Below are positions 16,817 through 27,520 of a stretch of DNA of 64,000 bases, piece by piece; within the stretch, counting starts at the first letter, position 1, and every line of letters starts with the position of its first letter. The position numbers and the translations under genes are program-made. Origin of the DNA: JARRKC01 sp963723965 (GTDB lineage Bacteria; Acidobacteriota; UBA6911; RPQK01; JAPXNP01); assembly GCA_963723965.1 (NCBI GenBank), contig CAVRSV010000006.1, positions 62,001 to 126,000 on the forward strand, in the 5' to 3' direction. The notes under the pieces are model-generated. The model was given only the letters and a program-made list of their open reading frames with translations, was not told the origin of the DNA and ran no database searches.

Positions 16817-18097
16817 TCAGGAGCGGACAAACGGGTTTTCGAACACGGCGGACGGGCCCAGGGCAGCCTCGATCTCCAGCAGTCGGTTGTACTTGGCGAT
16901 CCGTTCGCTCCGGCAGGCCGAGCCCGTCTTGATCTGGCCGCCACCCATGGCCACGGCAAAGTCGGCCATGAAGGTATCCTCCGTTTCTCCGCTGCGATGG
17001 GAGATCACGAAACCCCATCCCGCCTTTCTACAGAGGTCAATGGCCTGAATCGTCTCGGTCACCGTGCCGATCTGGTTGAGCTTGATCAGGACCGCATTGG
17101 TGGACTTCTCCTGGATCCCTCGGCGAATGAAGCGGGTGTTCGTGACATAGAGATCGTCTCCGACAATCTGGATCTTCCCGCCGAGAGAGGAGGTATGTGC
17201 CCGAAAGCCGTCCCAATCGTTCTCCGCCAACCCATCCTCGATGGACACGATCGGATACTTGGCGACCCAGTCGGCGTAGAGCCGGGTCATCTCCTCGCTC
17301 GACTTCTTCCCCTGGCCCGACTTGGTCAATGCGTAGACGCCGGCTGCGAAGAAGGAACTTGCGGCGGGATCGAGGGCAATCGCAATGTCGGCGCCCGGAA
17401 CGAAGCCCGCGGCCTCGATGGCCTGCACGATGACGTCGCAGGCTTCCTCGTTGCTCTTGAGATTGGGTGCAAATCCGCCCTCGTCACCCACGCTTGTGGC
17501 ATAGCCCTTACCGGCCAGGATCTTCTTGAGAACATGAAACGTCTCGGCCCCATACCGAAGGGCCTCGGCGAAACTGGGAGCTCCGACCGGCATGACCATG
17601 AATTCCTGGAAGTCGACGCTGTTGTCGGCGTGTTTTCCTCCGTTGAGGATGTTCATCATCGGAACCGGGAGCCGGACCGCGCCGGGGCCGCCCAGATAGG
17701 CGTACAGCGGCAGCTGCGCCGAGGAGGCTGCGGCTCGGGCGACGGCCATGGAAACGCCCAGAATGGCATTGGCGCCCAGCCTGCCCTTATTGGGGGTGCC
17801 GTCCAGTTCGATCATCAACCGATCGATCTCGGCCTGGGAGGCCGGCTGCATCCCCACGAGTTCGGGGGCGATGAGCTCGTTGACATTGCCTACCGCCTTG
17901 AGGACACCCTTGCCGCCATAGCGCTTTCTGTCACCATCGCGCAGTTCGACCGCCTCGTTTTCTCCTGTCGAGGCTCCGGACGGCACGGATGCCGACGCCT
18001 CGGTACCGTCACCCAACCGACAAAAGACGCGCACCGAAGGATTGCCCCTGGAATCCAGGATTTCCATGGCTTTCAGACTCGTGATCGTGATCGTCAT
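16817..18097 (-). CDS. eno: Enolase
   Basis: Converts 2-phosphoglycerate to phosphoenolpyruvate in glycolysis. The 426-residue product has the full set of family motifs: ILDSRGNPSV, SGASTG, MMNILNGGKHADN, SVGDEGGFAPNL, the metal ligands in SIEDGLAENDW and VGDDLYVTN, the signature LIKLNQIGTVTET, and SHRSGETED. I chose the ATG at 18097 (MTITITSLKAMEILDSRG) because AAAGGAG lies 9 bases upstream; the longer frame adds eight non-homologous residues. It is a single-gene unit with its own terminator. Confidence 0.98.
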   Translation of the reverse strand: MTITITSLKAMEILDSRGNPSVRVFCRLGDGTEASASVPSGASTGENEAVELRDGDRKRYGGKGVLKAVGNVNELIAPELVGMQPASQAEIDRLMIELDGTPNKGRLGANAILGVSMAVARAAASSAQLPLYAYLGGPGAVRLPVPMMNILNGGKHADNSVDFQEFMVMPVGAPSFAEALRYGAETFHVLKKILAGKGYATSVGDEGGFAPNLKSNEEACDVIVQAIEAAGFVPGADIAIALDPAASSFFAAGVYALTKSGQGKKSSEEMTRLYADWVAKYPIVSIEDGLAENDWDGFRAHTSSLGGKIQIVGDDLYVTNTRFIRRGIQEKSTNAVLIKLNQIGTVTETIQAIDLCRKAGWGFVISHRSGETEDTFMADFAVAMGGGQIKTGSACRSERIAKYNRLLEIEAALGPSAVFENPFVRS

Positions 18098-18589
18098 CTT
18101 GGCACTCTCCTTTGGGTTCAACTATTGTGACTCGATTTTCTTCGGCTGCAGAAACGGCGAATCCAGACTGCGGAACTGCGTCGCCGGACTACGGAGAGAG
18201 CGAGTGAGCGGGTGGAATTGGCGGATGCACAACGGTGCTCGGGCGACACCAGAAATCGCATCTTCGGCGATGCCCGTTCCCGCTGAGAGAAGCCCACCCT
18301 GTGGCGAGCAGGTGTTCCACGCCGACAACTCCACCTCCGCACCAACTTCCGTGGTAGGAGTCATCAGCCGAGAGGCGGTTGATACGGGGGACTCCATCCC
18401 CTGAGACTTGTAGTCTACGTATTCGCACCCGGGAGGGCAAGCGACAGCCGGCCCGATTCCGACTTCTCGCGCCATGTTGACTTTTTCGGAAAGACTCCTA
18501 GGATCAAAGTTGGCAAGATCGTCAGGAACTGCACCGAATGGACGGACTGCGGGCGTCGGGTGACCAGCCGACTGAAAGTGGGTGTTGCG
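18098..18589. other. Divergent intergenic region between enolase and the giant surface protein
   Basis: About 490 bases must carry promoters for both genes. I see no repeat copy, operator-like palindrome or convincing small gene. Confidence 0.5.
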
Positions 18590-21500
18590 ATGCGAGCGAC
18601 CTGTCACGGGGCCCTGAAAACCGTGGTCTGTGCGACCACCTTCCAGATTCTCTTGTTGCTCGCACCCTGGGGCCTCGTGGCGGCGCCCGCCGCGGGGTCG
18701 ATCGCTTCCGGGGAATCGAACGAAGAGGACCGTCGGGCAGCTTCCTTGCTCCATTCCTCGGGAGTGGGTTTCCCATGGATGAATCTGCGTGATGAAATCC
18801 GACTCTCGGCGACTCCGACGGGCGGTTCGGAGACTCTCGAACAGAAGCCTTCCGGCCTGACTTCGAAGCGGATGGTCTTCGGTGACTTCGATGGGGATGG
18901 GCTCACGGATCTGATCCTCCTCGGAGAAGGCGACGGCGGTCCACTCGCGCGCGTCCACCACGGCAAGCCTTCCCAGACAAGTTGGAGCGCGGCGGCGGCA
19001 GCTCGCCTGCCGGAGCCCGGGGGCACGCTGACACCGTTCGAGACCGCCTACACCGAGCGCCGCCTGGCTGTCGGGCCGGAACTCTCGGCCGTCGGAGACT
19101 TCGACGGGGACGGCGTCGACGATCTGGTCTACGCTTCTCGAAGCGCTCCGTTCCTCTACCTGCACAGAGGATCCCCGGCCGGACTGGGCACCTCGGGACA
19201 GCGCTTCGAGTTGCCCGGACCTCCGGTTCTGATATTGGCCGGAGAGTTCAACCGCCAGGACGGACGGAGCGATCTGGCACTCACGATCCAGGACCGTCCG
19301 GGCACCGTGTTCCTGTTCCAGTCGGAACTGGGAGGACTCGAAGGGCCGGCGGCGGAGGTGACGGTCGACGGTAAAATCTTTGGCCTGCGATTGGCCGATC
19401 TCGATGACTACTTCCCCATCGATCTCCTGATCGTCTCCGATCAGGGGCTGTGGGTGCTGCGTGGTTCCGGGAGCCCGCTCTCGCCGGAACGACCCTTCGT
19501 CGGCGCCGATCGGTTACCCTGCGATGGCAGGATCGTAGCCGCCGAAGTCGGCGATTTCATCTGGGACCGACTGCACAGAAACGACGTAGCCGTCGTCTTG
19601 GCTCCGGGGCTCGTCCGCTTCGTAGAATTCGACCTCCCCGGAAGAGGGGTAGCACCTTCAAGACTGGCCCCGGATCAGTTCTCAGCCCAGTGGACCGTGC
19701 GCAAGTCCGTCGGTCTGGCGAGGTTCGTGAACGAGAACAGCCGTGGCCGCGTCCATCTCACCAAGGGCCGTCTCTCGACCGTCCCGCTGGACGAATTGGT
19801 CGTCTGGGAGGAGGACGTACCCGACGTTCAACTGCTGTTCGGCGATCCGTCGCGTTGGCGGGAACGCCAGCCCGCTGCGAATCTCCCCTCCGAGGCCGCT
19901 CTCAATCTGCCCCTGACCATTCCCATGGACGATCCCGGCGTCTCGGTCGCGGCGTTGCGTCTGAACGACGATGCGCAGGATGACCTTGCCGTGCTTCACC
20001 GTGACTCCGGCGTCATTTCCATGTCCGTCTCCACGGCAGCGACGACGTTTCTGGTGAACAGCGGCGGTTCGGCAGGTGACGACGATCCCTCGGACGGTGT
20101 CTGCGACACGGACAAGGACGCGCCGGGACTCGTCTGCACGCTGAACGCCGCCATCGAGCAGGCCAATGCCTCTCCGGGAATGGATACGATCCATTTCTCC
20201 GTCAGCACCGTGGACATCGGAGACGGCGTGTCACGGGCCACCGATCCTCTCGTGATCGACGGCTCGGGCGGAGGCGCGGGAGGCCGCGTGGAATTGACCC
20301 GGAGCGCGGCGGGGGGCGGAGGCCCCTGGATCGAAGGCGGCGGGTCGGTAATCCGTGGCCTGGTCATCAACGGCGCGGTCGATCAGGCGAGTCCGCCTTA
20401 CTATTCGGGGAATTCCGGCATCTCACTCGATGAGAATGGGGGCAATCGGGTCGAAAACAACTATATCGGCCTCAACGCGGCCGGGGCTCAGGCCAAGGCC
20501 AACTTCAACGGAATCAGCATTCATGACTCGTCCGGAAACACGGTGGGCGGAGACCTCTCTTCCCAACGCAACGTCATCTCCGGAAATGCCGCACTCGGCA
20601 TGGAGATCATCGGAGGGGGCGCCCGGGACAACATCGTCAAGGGTAACCTGATCGGGACGGATGCCCTCGGCTCACAGGCCGTGGGAAACGCCGGAGTGGG
20701 CCTGGCCGTCACCTATACGTCGAGCGGTTACCCGGATCCCGACTACTCCGACCGACCGGCCAACAACGTCATCGAAAACAACGTCATCTCGGCAACCCTC
20801 CTGCTGGATCCGCTACTCGATCCGACCGGGAGTACGGGCATGGGCGTCTACCTCGCCTCCGACGGCACGCTGTTCGAGAACAACAAGGTCGGCACGGCGC
20901 TCGACGGCACGTCGGCCCTGGGAAACGCAGGACTCGGCGTAGCGGTGGGTGATGGATCGGGCAACGGAATCATCGAAAACGTGATCGCCTTCAACGGGAA
21001 AGACGGCATCACCGTGGTGGAGTACCAGGAGGGTGAGGACCGTTTCAACGTCGGGCACGCGCGCATCAGCCGGAACTCCATCCATTCCAACGACGGCCTG
21101 GGGATCAATCTGACGGCACTGACCGCCTCCGACGGGCCCACGCCCAACGACCCGCTGGACGCCGATTCGGGCCCCAACGACTATCTCAACTACCCGGTCG
21201 TGACCCTCAATGACGACAAGACCGAAATCACGCTGGCCTACGACGGCCTTCCCTCGACGGAGTTCACCTTCGAGTTCTTTCGCAACGCCTCCTGCGATGC
21301 CTCGGGATACGGCGAAGGCGAGACCTTTCTTGCCCAACAAAGCTGGTTCGGCTTCAACTACGACATCAAGGGCACGACGAACTCGAACGGACACTTCGAA
21401 CAGACGCTTGCCCTGGCCGGCATCGCCGACGGCATCATCACCGCCACGGCGACCGATCCCTACGGAAACACCTCGGAGTTCTCCGCGTGCCCCCAGCCCG

Positions 21501-22816
21501 AGGGCGGCATCCGATTGAGCCCTGAACTCGTTCTGGGAATGAGCCTGTGCGGCTCCCAGGAGCGGGAGATCCGGGTGACCGATCTGGCCACAGGAAAGGA
21601 GATCTCCGGAGACGCCAACATCCGCTACGAGTGGGTCAAGCTCGACGGCAGCGGCCTTCCGGACGATCTGATCTTCGACGGCCTGAACGAGCTGAAGAAG
21701 AAGTACCAGGATCTCGTCGGGGACATTGCGCAAATCGATGTGCGCAAGTCGAAGACCTCGACGCAAAGCAAGGCCTACGTCAAGTTCAACAGTTCCGGCA
21801 TCAACGTGCTGCGGGCGGTGCGGGAGAATTCTCCGTCCGACATCGAACGCTCCAACTACACCCTCTTGATCGGAGGCATGGAGATTCTCCAGGCCGACAC
21901 CCTCGAGATCGCGCCGCTGGCCTTGACCAGTCCGGTGAGCAATACGATTTCGGAATTCCTCACCCATCGTCTCGGGAAGGAGTTCCCGCTCGACGCGCCC
22001 ATGATCCTGATGCCGCCATCGACGAATCAGTGCAGCTGGGTCGGCTCACTCGGCCAGAACGGAACCGTTCAGGTGAAGAGTCTCACCTTCCGTCTCTTCG
22101 GGGAGGATGTCGCTACCGTCGACCTCATGGACGCGTTCTCGGCCCTCGGCTGGATTCCGTCGGCCCACCCGCTCGCCTGGCTTGCCCGTGTCATTTCGAT
22201 CGGGGCGCCCGTGGCCGTCTCCGAGTTGCTCACCTACGAGTCGGCCCTCGTCAAATCGGGCCAAAGCGATCCGTTCATCACGCTGGGTTCGAGCGTGCCC
22301 CCGTACCTCGACGGTTCGGTCCAGTCCCGAGCTTCGGGAATCAGTGCCGTCCAGGCCACGTTCGACATGACGAACTACTGTCTTGGAAAAGCCACGGACG
22401 TCATGCTCGTACTCGTGATCCCGGACCTCGAGGCGATCGAGATCCGCGCCGAGACGGGACAATTCGAAGATCCTCTGGCCGTCGGGTTGAACGAGGAACG
22501 CCAGGCCGAGACGGTCGGGATGTTCGATTTCCTGGCCGGGGCCGCCCAGCCCTTCCGGATCCCCTTCGACAAGCTCGGCATCACGAATTCGACGGTCGTC
22601 AACAAGCTCGTCGCGAACCTGATACCGGGTGCGGAGATCACTCCTTCCGGGGTCTCCAAGACCATCACCCTGCCCGCGAACGCGACGCGACCTTCGGGCC
22701 TTTACCGGGACGGCGAAGGCTACTTCGAGATGCGCTTCTCCTGGATACCCGAATCCGGGCGAAGTGACCATCGATGCCTTACGTCTGCAGACCGGCCTGC
22801 CCGGCTTCATCAATGA
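18590..22816 (+). CDS. Giant secreted protein, 5' part: FG-GAP and beta-helix regions (frameshifted)
   Basis: A signal peptide (TTFQILLLLAPWGLVAAPAAG) is followed by FG-GAP/VCBS-type calcium loops (FGDFDGDGLTDLILLG, VGDFDGDGVDDLVYAS). A CSLREAI-like segment comes next (DGVCDTDKDAPGLVCTLNAA, IEQANASPGMDTIHF), then a right-handed beta-helix rich in GNxVxNNxI turns near residues 600-820. The frame is lost at 22748-22750. Reading CC instead of CCC there continues the protein as SWIPNPGEVTID through the second frame to about 23010, then into the next entry. The whole would be one exported surface protein of about 2,650 residues. GTG 18560 is an alternative start. Confidence 0.8.
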   Translation: MRATCHGALKTVVCATTFQILLLLAPWGLVAAPAAGSIASGESNEEDRRAASLLHSSGVGFPWMNLRDEIRLSATPTGGSETLEQKPSGLTSKRMVFGDFDGDGLTDLILLGEGDGGPLARVHHGKPSQTSWSAAAAARLPEPGGTLTPFETAYTERRLAVGPELSAVGDFDGDGVDDLVYASRSAPFLYLHRGSPAGLGTSGQRFELPGPPVLILAGEFNRQDGRSDLALTIQDRPGTVFLFQSELGGLEGPAAEVTVDGKIFGLRLADLDDYFPIDLLIVSDQGLWVLRGSGSPLSPERPFVGADRLPCDGRIVAAEVGDFIWDRLHRNDVAVVLAPGLVRFVEFDLPGRGVAPSRLAPDQFSAQWTVRKSVGLARFVNENSRGRVHLTKGRLSTVPLDELVVWEEDVPDVQLLFGDPSRWRERQPAANLPSEAALNLPLTIPMDDPGVSVAALRLNDDAQDDLAVLHRDSGVISMSVSTAATTFLVNSGGSAGDDDPSDGVCDTDKDAPGLVCTLNAAIEQANASPGMDTIHFSVSTVDIGDGVSRATDPLVIDGSGGGAGGRVELTRSAAGGGGPWIEGGGSVIRGLVINGAVDQASPPYYSGNSGISLDENGGNRVENNYIGLNAAGAQAKANFNGISIHDSSGNTVGGDLSSQRNVISGNAALGMEIIGGGARDNIVKGNLIGTDALGSQAVGNAGVGLAVTYTSSGYPDPDYSDRPANNVIENNVISATLLLDPLLDPTGSTGMGVYLASDGTLFENNKVGTALDGTSALGNAGLGVAVGDGSGNGIIENVIAFNGKDGITVVEYQEGEDRFNVGHARISRNSIHSNDGLGINLTALTASDGPTPNDPLDADSGPNDYLNYPVVTLNDDKTEITLAYDGLPSTEFTFEFFRNASCDASGYGEGETFLAQQSWFGFNYDIKGTTNSNGHFEQTLALAGIADGIITATATDPYGNTSEFSACPQPEGGIRLSPELVLGMSLCGSQEREIRVTDLATGKEISGDANIRYEWVKLDGSGLPDDLIFDGLNELKKKYQDLVGDIAQIDVRKSKTSTQSKAYVKFNSSGINVLRAVRENSPSDIERSNYTLLIGGMEILQADTLEIAPLALTSPVSNTISEFLTHRLGKEFPLDAPMILMPPSTNQCSWVGSLGQNGTVQVKSLTFRLFGEDVATVDLMDAFSALGWIPSAHPLAWLARVISIGAPVAVSELLTYESALVKSGQSDPFITLGSSVPPYLDGSVQSRASGISAVQATFDMTNYCLGKATDVMLVLVIPDLEAIEIRAETGQFEDPLAVGLNEERQAETVGMFDFLAGAAQPFRIPFDKLGITNSTVVNKLVANLIPGAEITPSGVSKTITLPANATRPSGLYRDGEGYFEMRFSWIPESGRSDHRCLTSADRPARLHQ

Positions 22817-22962
22817 CTGGACCATGGTTCCGGATCCGAACGACATCGCTTCGGTGGGGCAGAGCACGGGCCTCCTGAAAGGGCTGCAGCCGGGAAGCAC
22901 GGACGTCCGGGCCGACGTCTGCATTCCCTTCACCTCCCTGACCCGACGCAGCGACACGAACG

Positions 22963-25900
22963 GTGTCGTCGTCCTGCAGGGGGGCGCGATCTACGTTCAG
23001 AAGTACGAAGATCTTCTCGGGCGACGGCATCAAGGACGCCAACGATCCCGGCTTGAACGGCTGGACGATCCAGCTGGAAAGCGCCAAGGACGGATCGATC
23101 CAGACCCGAACCACCGGCTTCGTCGATCTGGACGGCAACGGGTCGATCGATCAGGATACCGAGACCGGTTGGGCCGTTTTCGACAACCTCGAACCCGGCA
23201 TCGGCTACACCGCCCGTGAGATCGCGCGCACGGGCTGGACGCAGACCTCTGCCAATCCGCCCATGCTCACCGTCGGCGAGAAGCAGGCCCGCATCGTCCG
23301 CATCGGCAATTTCCAGGACATGATCATCGAAGGGGTCAAGTACGAGGACACCGACGGGGACGGAACCCGGGATCCGGGAGAGCCGGGTCTCAGCGGATGG
23401 ACCATCGAAGTCGACCTCAACAGCGATGGTTCCACCGAGCATACGACGACCACCGACAGCAACGGAGAGTATCGCTTTACCCATATCGGTCTGGGCGATC
23501 TCAAGGGAGATCGCAGTTTCATCGTCCGGGAGGTGAGCCGGGCCGGCTGGGTGCAGACGGCGCCTCTCGGCAATACACCGTTGCCCATGCACAGCGGCCT
23601 GCTGGCCCGGGTCGATTTCGGGAATTTCCGTTTCATGACGATTCGAGGCAAGAAGTTCCACGACCTCAACGGCAACGGAACGCCGGATGCGGGAGAACCC
23701 GGCCTGGCCGGGTGGGAGATCGAGCTCGATCTCAATCGTGACGGCACCGTCGACAGACGTGCCACGACCGACTCGAACGGGAACTACCAGATGCTCAATG
23801 TCGGACCGGGGGATCCTCTGGGATCTCGCGAGCTGAGCCTCTCCGAGGTCGATCAGCCGGGCTGGAGCCCGACCTTTCCCACGACGGGCCACATCTACCC
23901 GATTCACAGCGGCGTCGTGCTCGTGGCCGATTTCGGCAACGCCCAGGGGACCGGAATCTGCGGGGCGAAATACGAGGATCTCAACGGCAACGGGATCCGC
24001 GATGCGGGCGAACCGGGGATCGGTGGATGGACGATCGATCTGACCAAGCCGGACGGATCGACCGAGCAGGAGGTAACGGACGCCGGCGGCGGCTTCTGTT
24101 TCTCCGACCTCGAACCGGGAAACTACACCGTCGGCGAGGCATCGCGCCAGGGATGGATCCGAACCCAGCCGGGCGGTTCCGGGCGGTACACGATCGGGCT
24201 CGAAAGCGGTCAGAGCCGCCAGGATGTCTGGTTTGGGAATTTCCGCGAGGCCGAACTGTGCGGACTCAAGTTCAACGATCTGAACGGTGACGGCGTGCAC
24301 GGTACGGGGGAACCAGGACTGGCCGGCTGGACCATCCGTCTCACCCGGCCGGACGGCTCTTCCACCACGAAGCAAACCGGTGCCGGAGGCAGCTACTGCT
24401 TCACGCAGCTCGGACCCGGAAGCCACACCCTCCGGGAGGTTCAGCAGACGGGCTGGGTCCAGACCTACCCCGCCTCCTCGGGAGGGCATACCGTCTCGAC
24501 CGAAAGTGGAAAGACCACGAACGGGCTCGACTTCGGCAATCGGTCCGCAGGGGGAACGTTCGTTCCCGTTTCGATCTGCGGCAGTAAATTCGAAGACGTC
24601 AACGGGGACGGCACGCGGCAGAACGGAGAGCCGGGGTTGGCCGGATGGACGATCCAACTCCTGGCGGGTACCTCGACCATCGTCCAGTCGGTTGCGACCG
24701 ACGCGACCGGCGGTTACTGCTTTGGCCAGATCGGCGCGGGGACGTACACGATCCGCGAGGTTCAGCAGGACGGCTGGGTCCGCAAGCGCCCGGCGGGCCC
24801 GGGGACCCACACCATCGTGACGGAAAGTGGGAAGAATCTCGCGGGGCTCGATTTCGGCAACTTCAAACTCGGACGGATCACGGGCAAGAAGTACAACGAT
24901 CTCAACAGCAACGGCCTCGCCGAAGCCTCCGAGCCCGGTCTGTCCGGGTGGACGATCTTCGTCGATCTCAACCGGGACGGCATCTTGAACAACCCCAAAC
25001 TGGCCGGCGTGTGCGATGCCTCGGCCGTGGAACCCTGTGCCAAGACCGATGCCGGCGGCCGCTACACCATCGGCGGCCTCGACATCGGCGCCTATGCCCT
25101 GCGCGAAGTGCAACAGCCCGGGTGGCGGCAGACGACGGCCAACCCGGCAGACGCCTCCGTATCGACCAGCAGCGCCGTGCTGTCGGGCCGCGATTTCGGA
25201 AACGTGGCATCCGCTTCGGCCGATCGCGTCCGTCTCTACTTCCCCTTCTACCAGGCGGGGAGTGGAATCTTCACGGCCTTCGCCGTGTCCAACTACTCAA
25301 CCGAACCCGCCAACGTGAAGTTCACGGCCTACACCGAGGAGGGCGAACTCTGTCCGTTCGAAGAAAATCCGGCCGTCGCCCAACTTCCCGCCGGCCACCA
25401 GATCGCACGGTTGGGCAATGAGATCTTCGGGGTGAATGCGACGAAGCCCCAACTGGGATGGGTCGAGGTGCGATCGGACAATCCCGAAATCGGGGGATTC
25501 TTCCAATTCGGCACCTCCGATCTCGAGGGACTGGACGGCTCGGTAGCCATCTCGGAGCCCAGCGCCCATTTCTATCTGACGCGGATCTACGAGTTTACGG
25601 ATGAGGTGACCACCCACATCGCCGTCGCCAATCCGGGCGATTCGGCGATCCGGGCCGTCCTGACCTACCTCGATATTTCCTACCCCTACGAGCCGAACGC
25701 CACGGTCAGCAAGACCTTCGATATCCCGGCCCGGGGAATGCTGTCCGGTTCGGTCGCGGATCTTTTCGACGGTCTGCAGGGGGCCGGCTGCATCGAAGTC
25801 GAGATCCAGAATTCAGGCAAGGCCGTCGGCTTCGAGCTGATCCGCCAGATCTCACCGAAGAGTCTGATCGGCCTGAACGGCATCACGCTCGACGGGCAGA

Positions 25901-26550
25901 CCGCCTCCTACTCCGCTCAGCTGGCCTCGACCGCGGACGTGTTCACGAGCCTGAAGCTCATGAACACGCATAGGACCGAGGATCGGGAGGTCGACATCGG
26001 AGCTATCGGGCCGACGGGCGAGGTCTTCGAGGAGGTCTACTGGCTCTTCTATCCGGAAGAGCAGTACGAGGGATTCGCCGCGGACATCTTCGGAATCGAC
26101 TTCGTCGACGATCCCTTCGTGGGTTCACTGCGAGTCAAATCCGACACTCCCTACATGGTGGGCGACGTCATGTTCGGGGATGCTTACGAGGGCAAATACC
26201 TGGCCGCGGTGCCCCTGCAGACCCAGGCGTTCCGGCGGGCCGTGTTCAACCATGTGGCCAACGGTCTGGGCTTCTTCACGGGCCTGGCCTTCCACAACCC
26301 GTCGGTCTCAACGGCGCAGATTCACCTCCGGGTCATGACCCCCGAAGGACAGATGGTCGGCGACCACTCGTTCACCCTCGCCCCGGGGCACCGGACGTCG
26401 GCAACGGTGGGAGAACTGGTTCCGGGATCCAACGGCCAGGTCGGAGGGTATGTCCTGATCGATTCCTCAATCCCGATCATCGCCCAGCAGCTCTTCGGAC
26501 TTTCGAACCTGTCACTCATGTCGGCGGTCCCGCCCACGGTGATCGAGTAG
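22963..26550 (+). CDS. Giant secreted protein, 3' part: seven SdrD-like repeats plus shared C-terminal module
   Basis: This is the continuation of the preceding gene. Real homology starts about 23010, where KYEDL passes into SGDGIKDANDPGLNGWTI if TCTT at 23013-23016 is read as TCT. Seven SdrD B-like repeats follow, each opening with a K(Y/F)xDxNGNGxxDxGEPGLxGWTI-type calcium loop. From about 25228 there is a C-terminal module of about 440 residues made of roughly four repeats. Each repeat runs FTGLAFHNPS-like, then a PG(H/G) turn, an ELF/DLF/EIFG helix and a GY(V/I)-DNPxxGGFxxFG-like end. The LRR protein at 27521 has the same module. No sortase motif; it is probably surface-bound by this module. 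Confidence 0.85.
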   Translation: MSSSCRGARSTFRSTKIFSGDGIKDANDPGLNGWTIQLESAKDGSIQTRTTGFVDLDGNGSIDQDTETGWAVFDNLEPGIGYTAREIARTGWTQTSANPPMLTVGEKQARIVRIGNFQDMIIEGVKYEDTDGDGTRDPGEPGLSGWTIEVDLNSDGSTEHTTTTDSNGEYRFTHIGLGDLKGDRSFIVREVSRAGWVQTAPLGNTPLPMHSGLLARVDFGNFRFMTIRGKKFHDLNGNGTPDAGEPGLAGWEIELDLNRDGTVDRRATTDSNGNYQMLNVGPGDPLGSRELSLSEVDQPGWSPTFPTTGHIYPIHSGVVLVADFGNAQGTGICGAKYEDLNGNGIRDAGEPGIGGWTIDLTKPDGSTEQEVTDAGGGFCFSDLEPGNYTVGEASRQGWIRTQPGGSGRYTIGLESGQSRQDVWFGNFREAELCGLKFNDLNGDGVHGTGEPGLAGWTIRLTRPDGSSTTKQTGAGGSYCFTQLGPGSHTLREVQQTGWVQTYPASSGGHTVSTESGKTTNGLDFGNRSAGGTFVPVSICGSKFEDVNGDGTRQNGEPGLAGWTIQLLAGTSTIVQSVATDATGGYCFGQIGAGTYTIREVQQDGWVRKRPAGPGTHTIVTESGKNLAGLDFGNFKLGRITGKKYNDLNSNGLAEASEPGLSGWTIFVDLNRDGILNNPKLAGVCDASAVEPCAKTDAGGRYTIGGLDIGAYALREVQQPGWRQTTANPADASVSTSSAVLSGRDFGNVASASADRVRLYFPFYQAGSGIFTAFAVSNYSTEPANVKFTAYTEEGELCPFEENPAVAQLPAGHQIARLGNEIFGVNATKPQLGWVEVRSDNPEIGGFFQFGTSDLEGLDGSVAISEPSAHFYLTRIYEFTDEVTTHIAVANPGDSAIRAVLTYLDISYPYEPNATVSKTFDIPARGMLSGSVADLFDGLQGAGCIEVEIQNSGKAVGFELIRQISPKSLIGLNGITLDGQTASYSAQLASTADVFTSLKLMNTHRTEDREVDIGAIGPTGEVFEEVYWLFYPEEQYEGFAADIFGIDFVDDPFVGSLRVKSDTPYMVGDVMFGDAYEGKYLAAVPLQTQAFRRAVFNHVANGLGFFTGLAFHNPSVSTAQIHLRVMTPEGQMVGDHSFTLAPGHRTSATVGELVPGSNGQVGGYVLIDSSIPIIAQQLFGLSNLSLMSAVPPTVIE

Positions 26551-26594
26551 TCGGATCGAGCGGTTGGGGACGGACCACGTTATCCTGTTGTGCC

Positions 26595-26960
26595 ATGGAA
26601 TTCAGAGCGATCAACCTGAACGACAAGCTCTCCCGCTTCTCGGAGCACTGGGCGCCCCGGATCATCGCCCGGATGAATGACTACCATTTCAAGCTGGTCA
26701 AGTTTCAGGGCGAGTTCGTCTGGCATCGCCATCCCGAGACGGACGAGGTCTTCATCGTCCTGGACGGCGAGATGTCCATCGCGTTTCGGGACGGCCAGGT
26801 CGAACTGAGGTCCGGTGAGATGTTCGTCGTCCCGAGAGGAGTCGAACATAAACCCGTCGCACGCCGGGAGTGCAGTGCCATGCTGGTCGAGCCGGCCGGC
26901 ACCGTCAACACCGGCGACGCCGGAGGTGACATGACGGCAGAGGACAACATCTGGATCTAG
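26595..26960 (+). CDS. Cupin-domain protein
   Basis: The 121-residue single-domain cupin has metal ligands His44, His46, Glu51 and His85 in FVWHRHPETDEVFIVLDGEM and VVPRGVEHKPVA. It resembles the small mannose-6-phosphate-isomerase-like cupins. Substrate unknown. It lies 44 bases after the giant surface protein on the same strand and may be co-transcribed. Confidence 0.9.
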   Translation: MEFRAINLNDKLSRFSEHWAPRIIARMNDYHFKLVKFQGEFVWHRHPETDEVFIVLDGEMSIAFRDGQVELRSGEMFVVPRGVEHKPVARRECSAMLVEPAGTVNTGDAGGDMTAEDNIWI

Positions 26961-27126
26961 CCTCCCGGATCGAAGTCCGGCCGACCTTGGCGATTCATTG
27001 ACTGGGCGACAGGCCCGGCCTCTGCTGCACGGTGTCATCGCTGCGGGAATCTGTTACATTAAGGGCACTAACTGTTCCCGACTTTTCAGTCCAGTTAAAC
27101 TGGACGTATGCAAGGAGGGCCGTTCG

Positions 27127-27402
27127 ATGACCTTTATGATCACCTTCTCTTTGCCAATCGATACGATCGAGGAACGGACTTCGCGATTCCTCGAGACGGG
27201 TGGTCCGCCACCCGCCGGAGTGGAGATGGTGGGCCGCTGGCACGCCGTCAGTGCAGCGCGGGGTTGGGTCCTCGCGAAGACCAATGACTCCAAGGCACTC
27301 TTCCGGTGGATCCGTTCCTGGGCGGACCTCATGGAGTTCGAGATCGAGCCGGTCCTGGACGATCAGGAAGCTGCCGCGCTCTTGCAGGAACCCGTCCGCT
27401 GA
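27127..27402 (+). CDS. DUF3303-family protein
   Basis: The 91-residue protein (MTFMITFSLPIDTIEE..., GRWHAVSAARGWVLAKTND, FEIEPVLDDQEAAALLQ) matches the DUF3303 pattern of small ferredoxin-like-fold proteins of unknown role. The ATG at 27127 has AAGGAGG 8 bases upstream; the open frame extends further only as noise. A damaged duplicate of its last two thirds, plus downstream bases, lies at 35752-35996. Confidence 0.8.
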   Translation: MTFMITFSLPIDTIEERTSRFLETGGPPPAGVEMVGRWHAVSAARGWVLAKTNDSKALFRWIRSWADLMEFEIEPVLDDQEAAALLQEPVR

Positions 27403-27520
27403 AGCCCCGTTTCCGACTGCGCTCCCGTCCGGCAGGATGGGGACCGTGAAACCCCGGATCCCGCCTGCGCCCTTGGTGACTGTACAGCTGGCCCTCACTC
27501 TGGAAGCGGCGGCAACGGAG

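Noticed and set aside
20813..25113. Long minus-strand frames opposite the giant surface protein
   Set aside because: They are shadows of a repetitive, GC-rich coding sequence; repeats such as EIDPR/VAVEI merely reflect the SdrD repeats in antisense.
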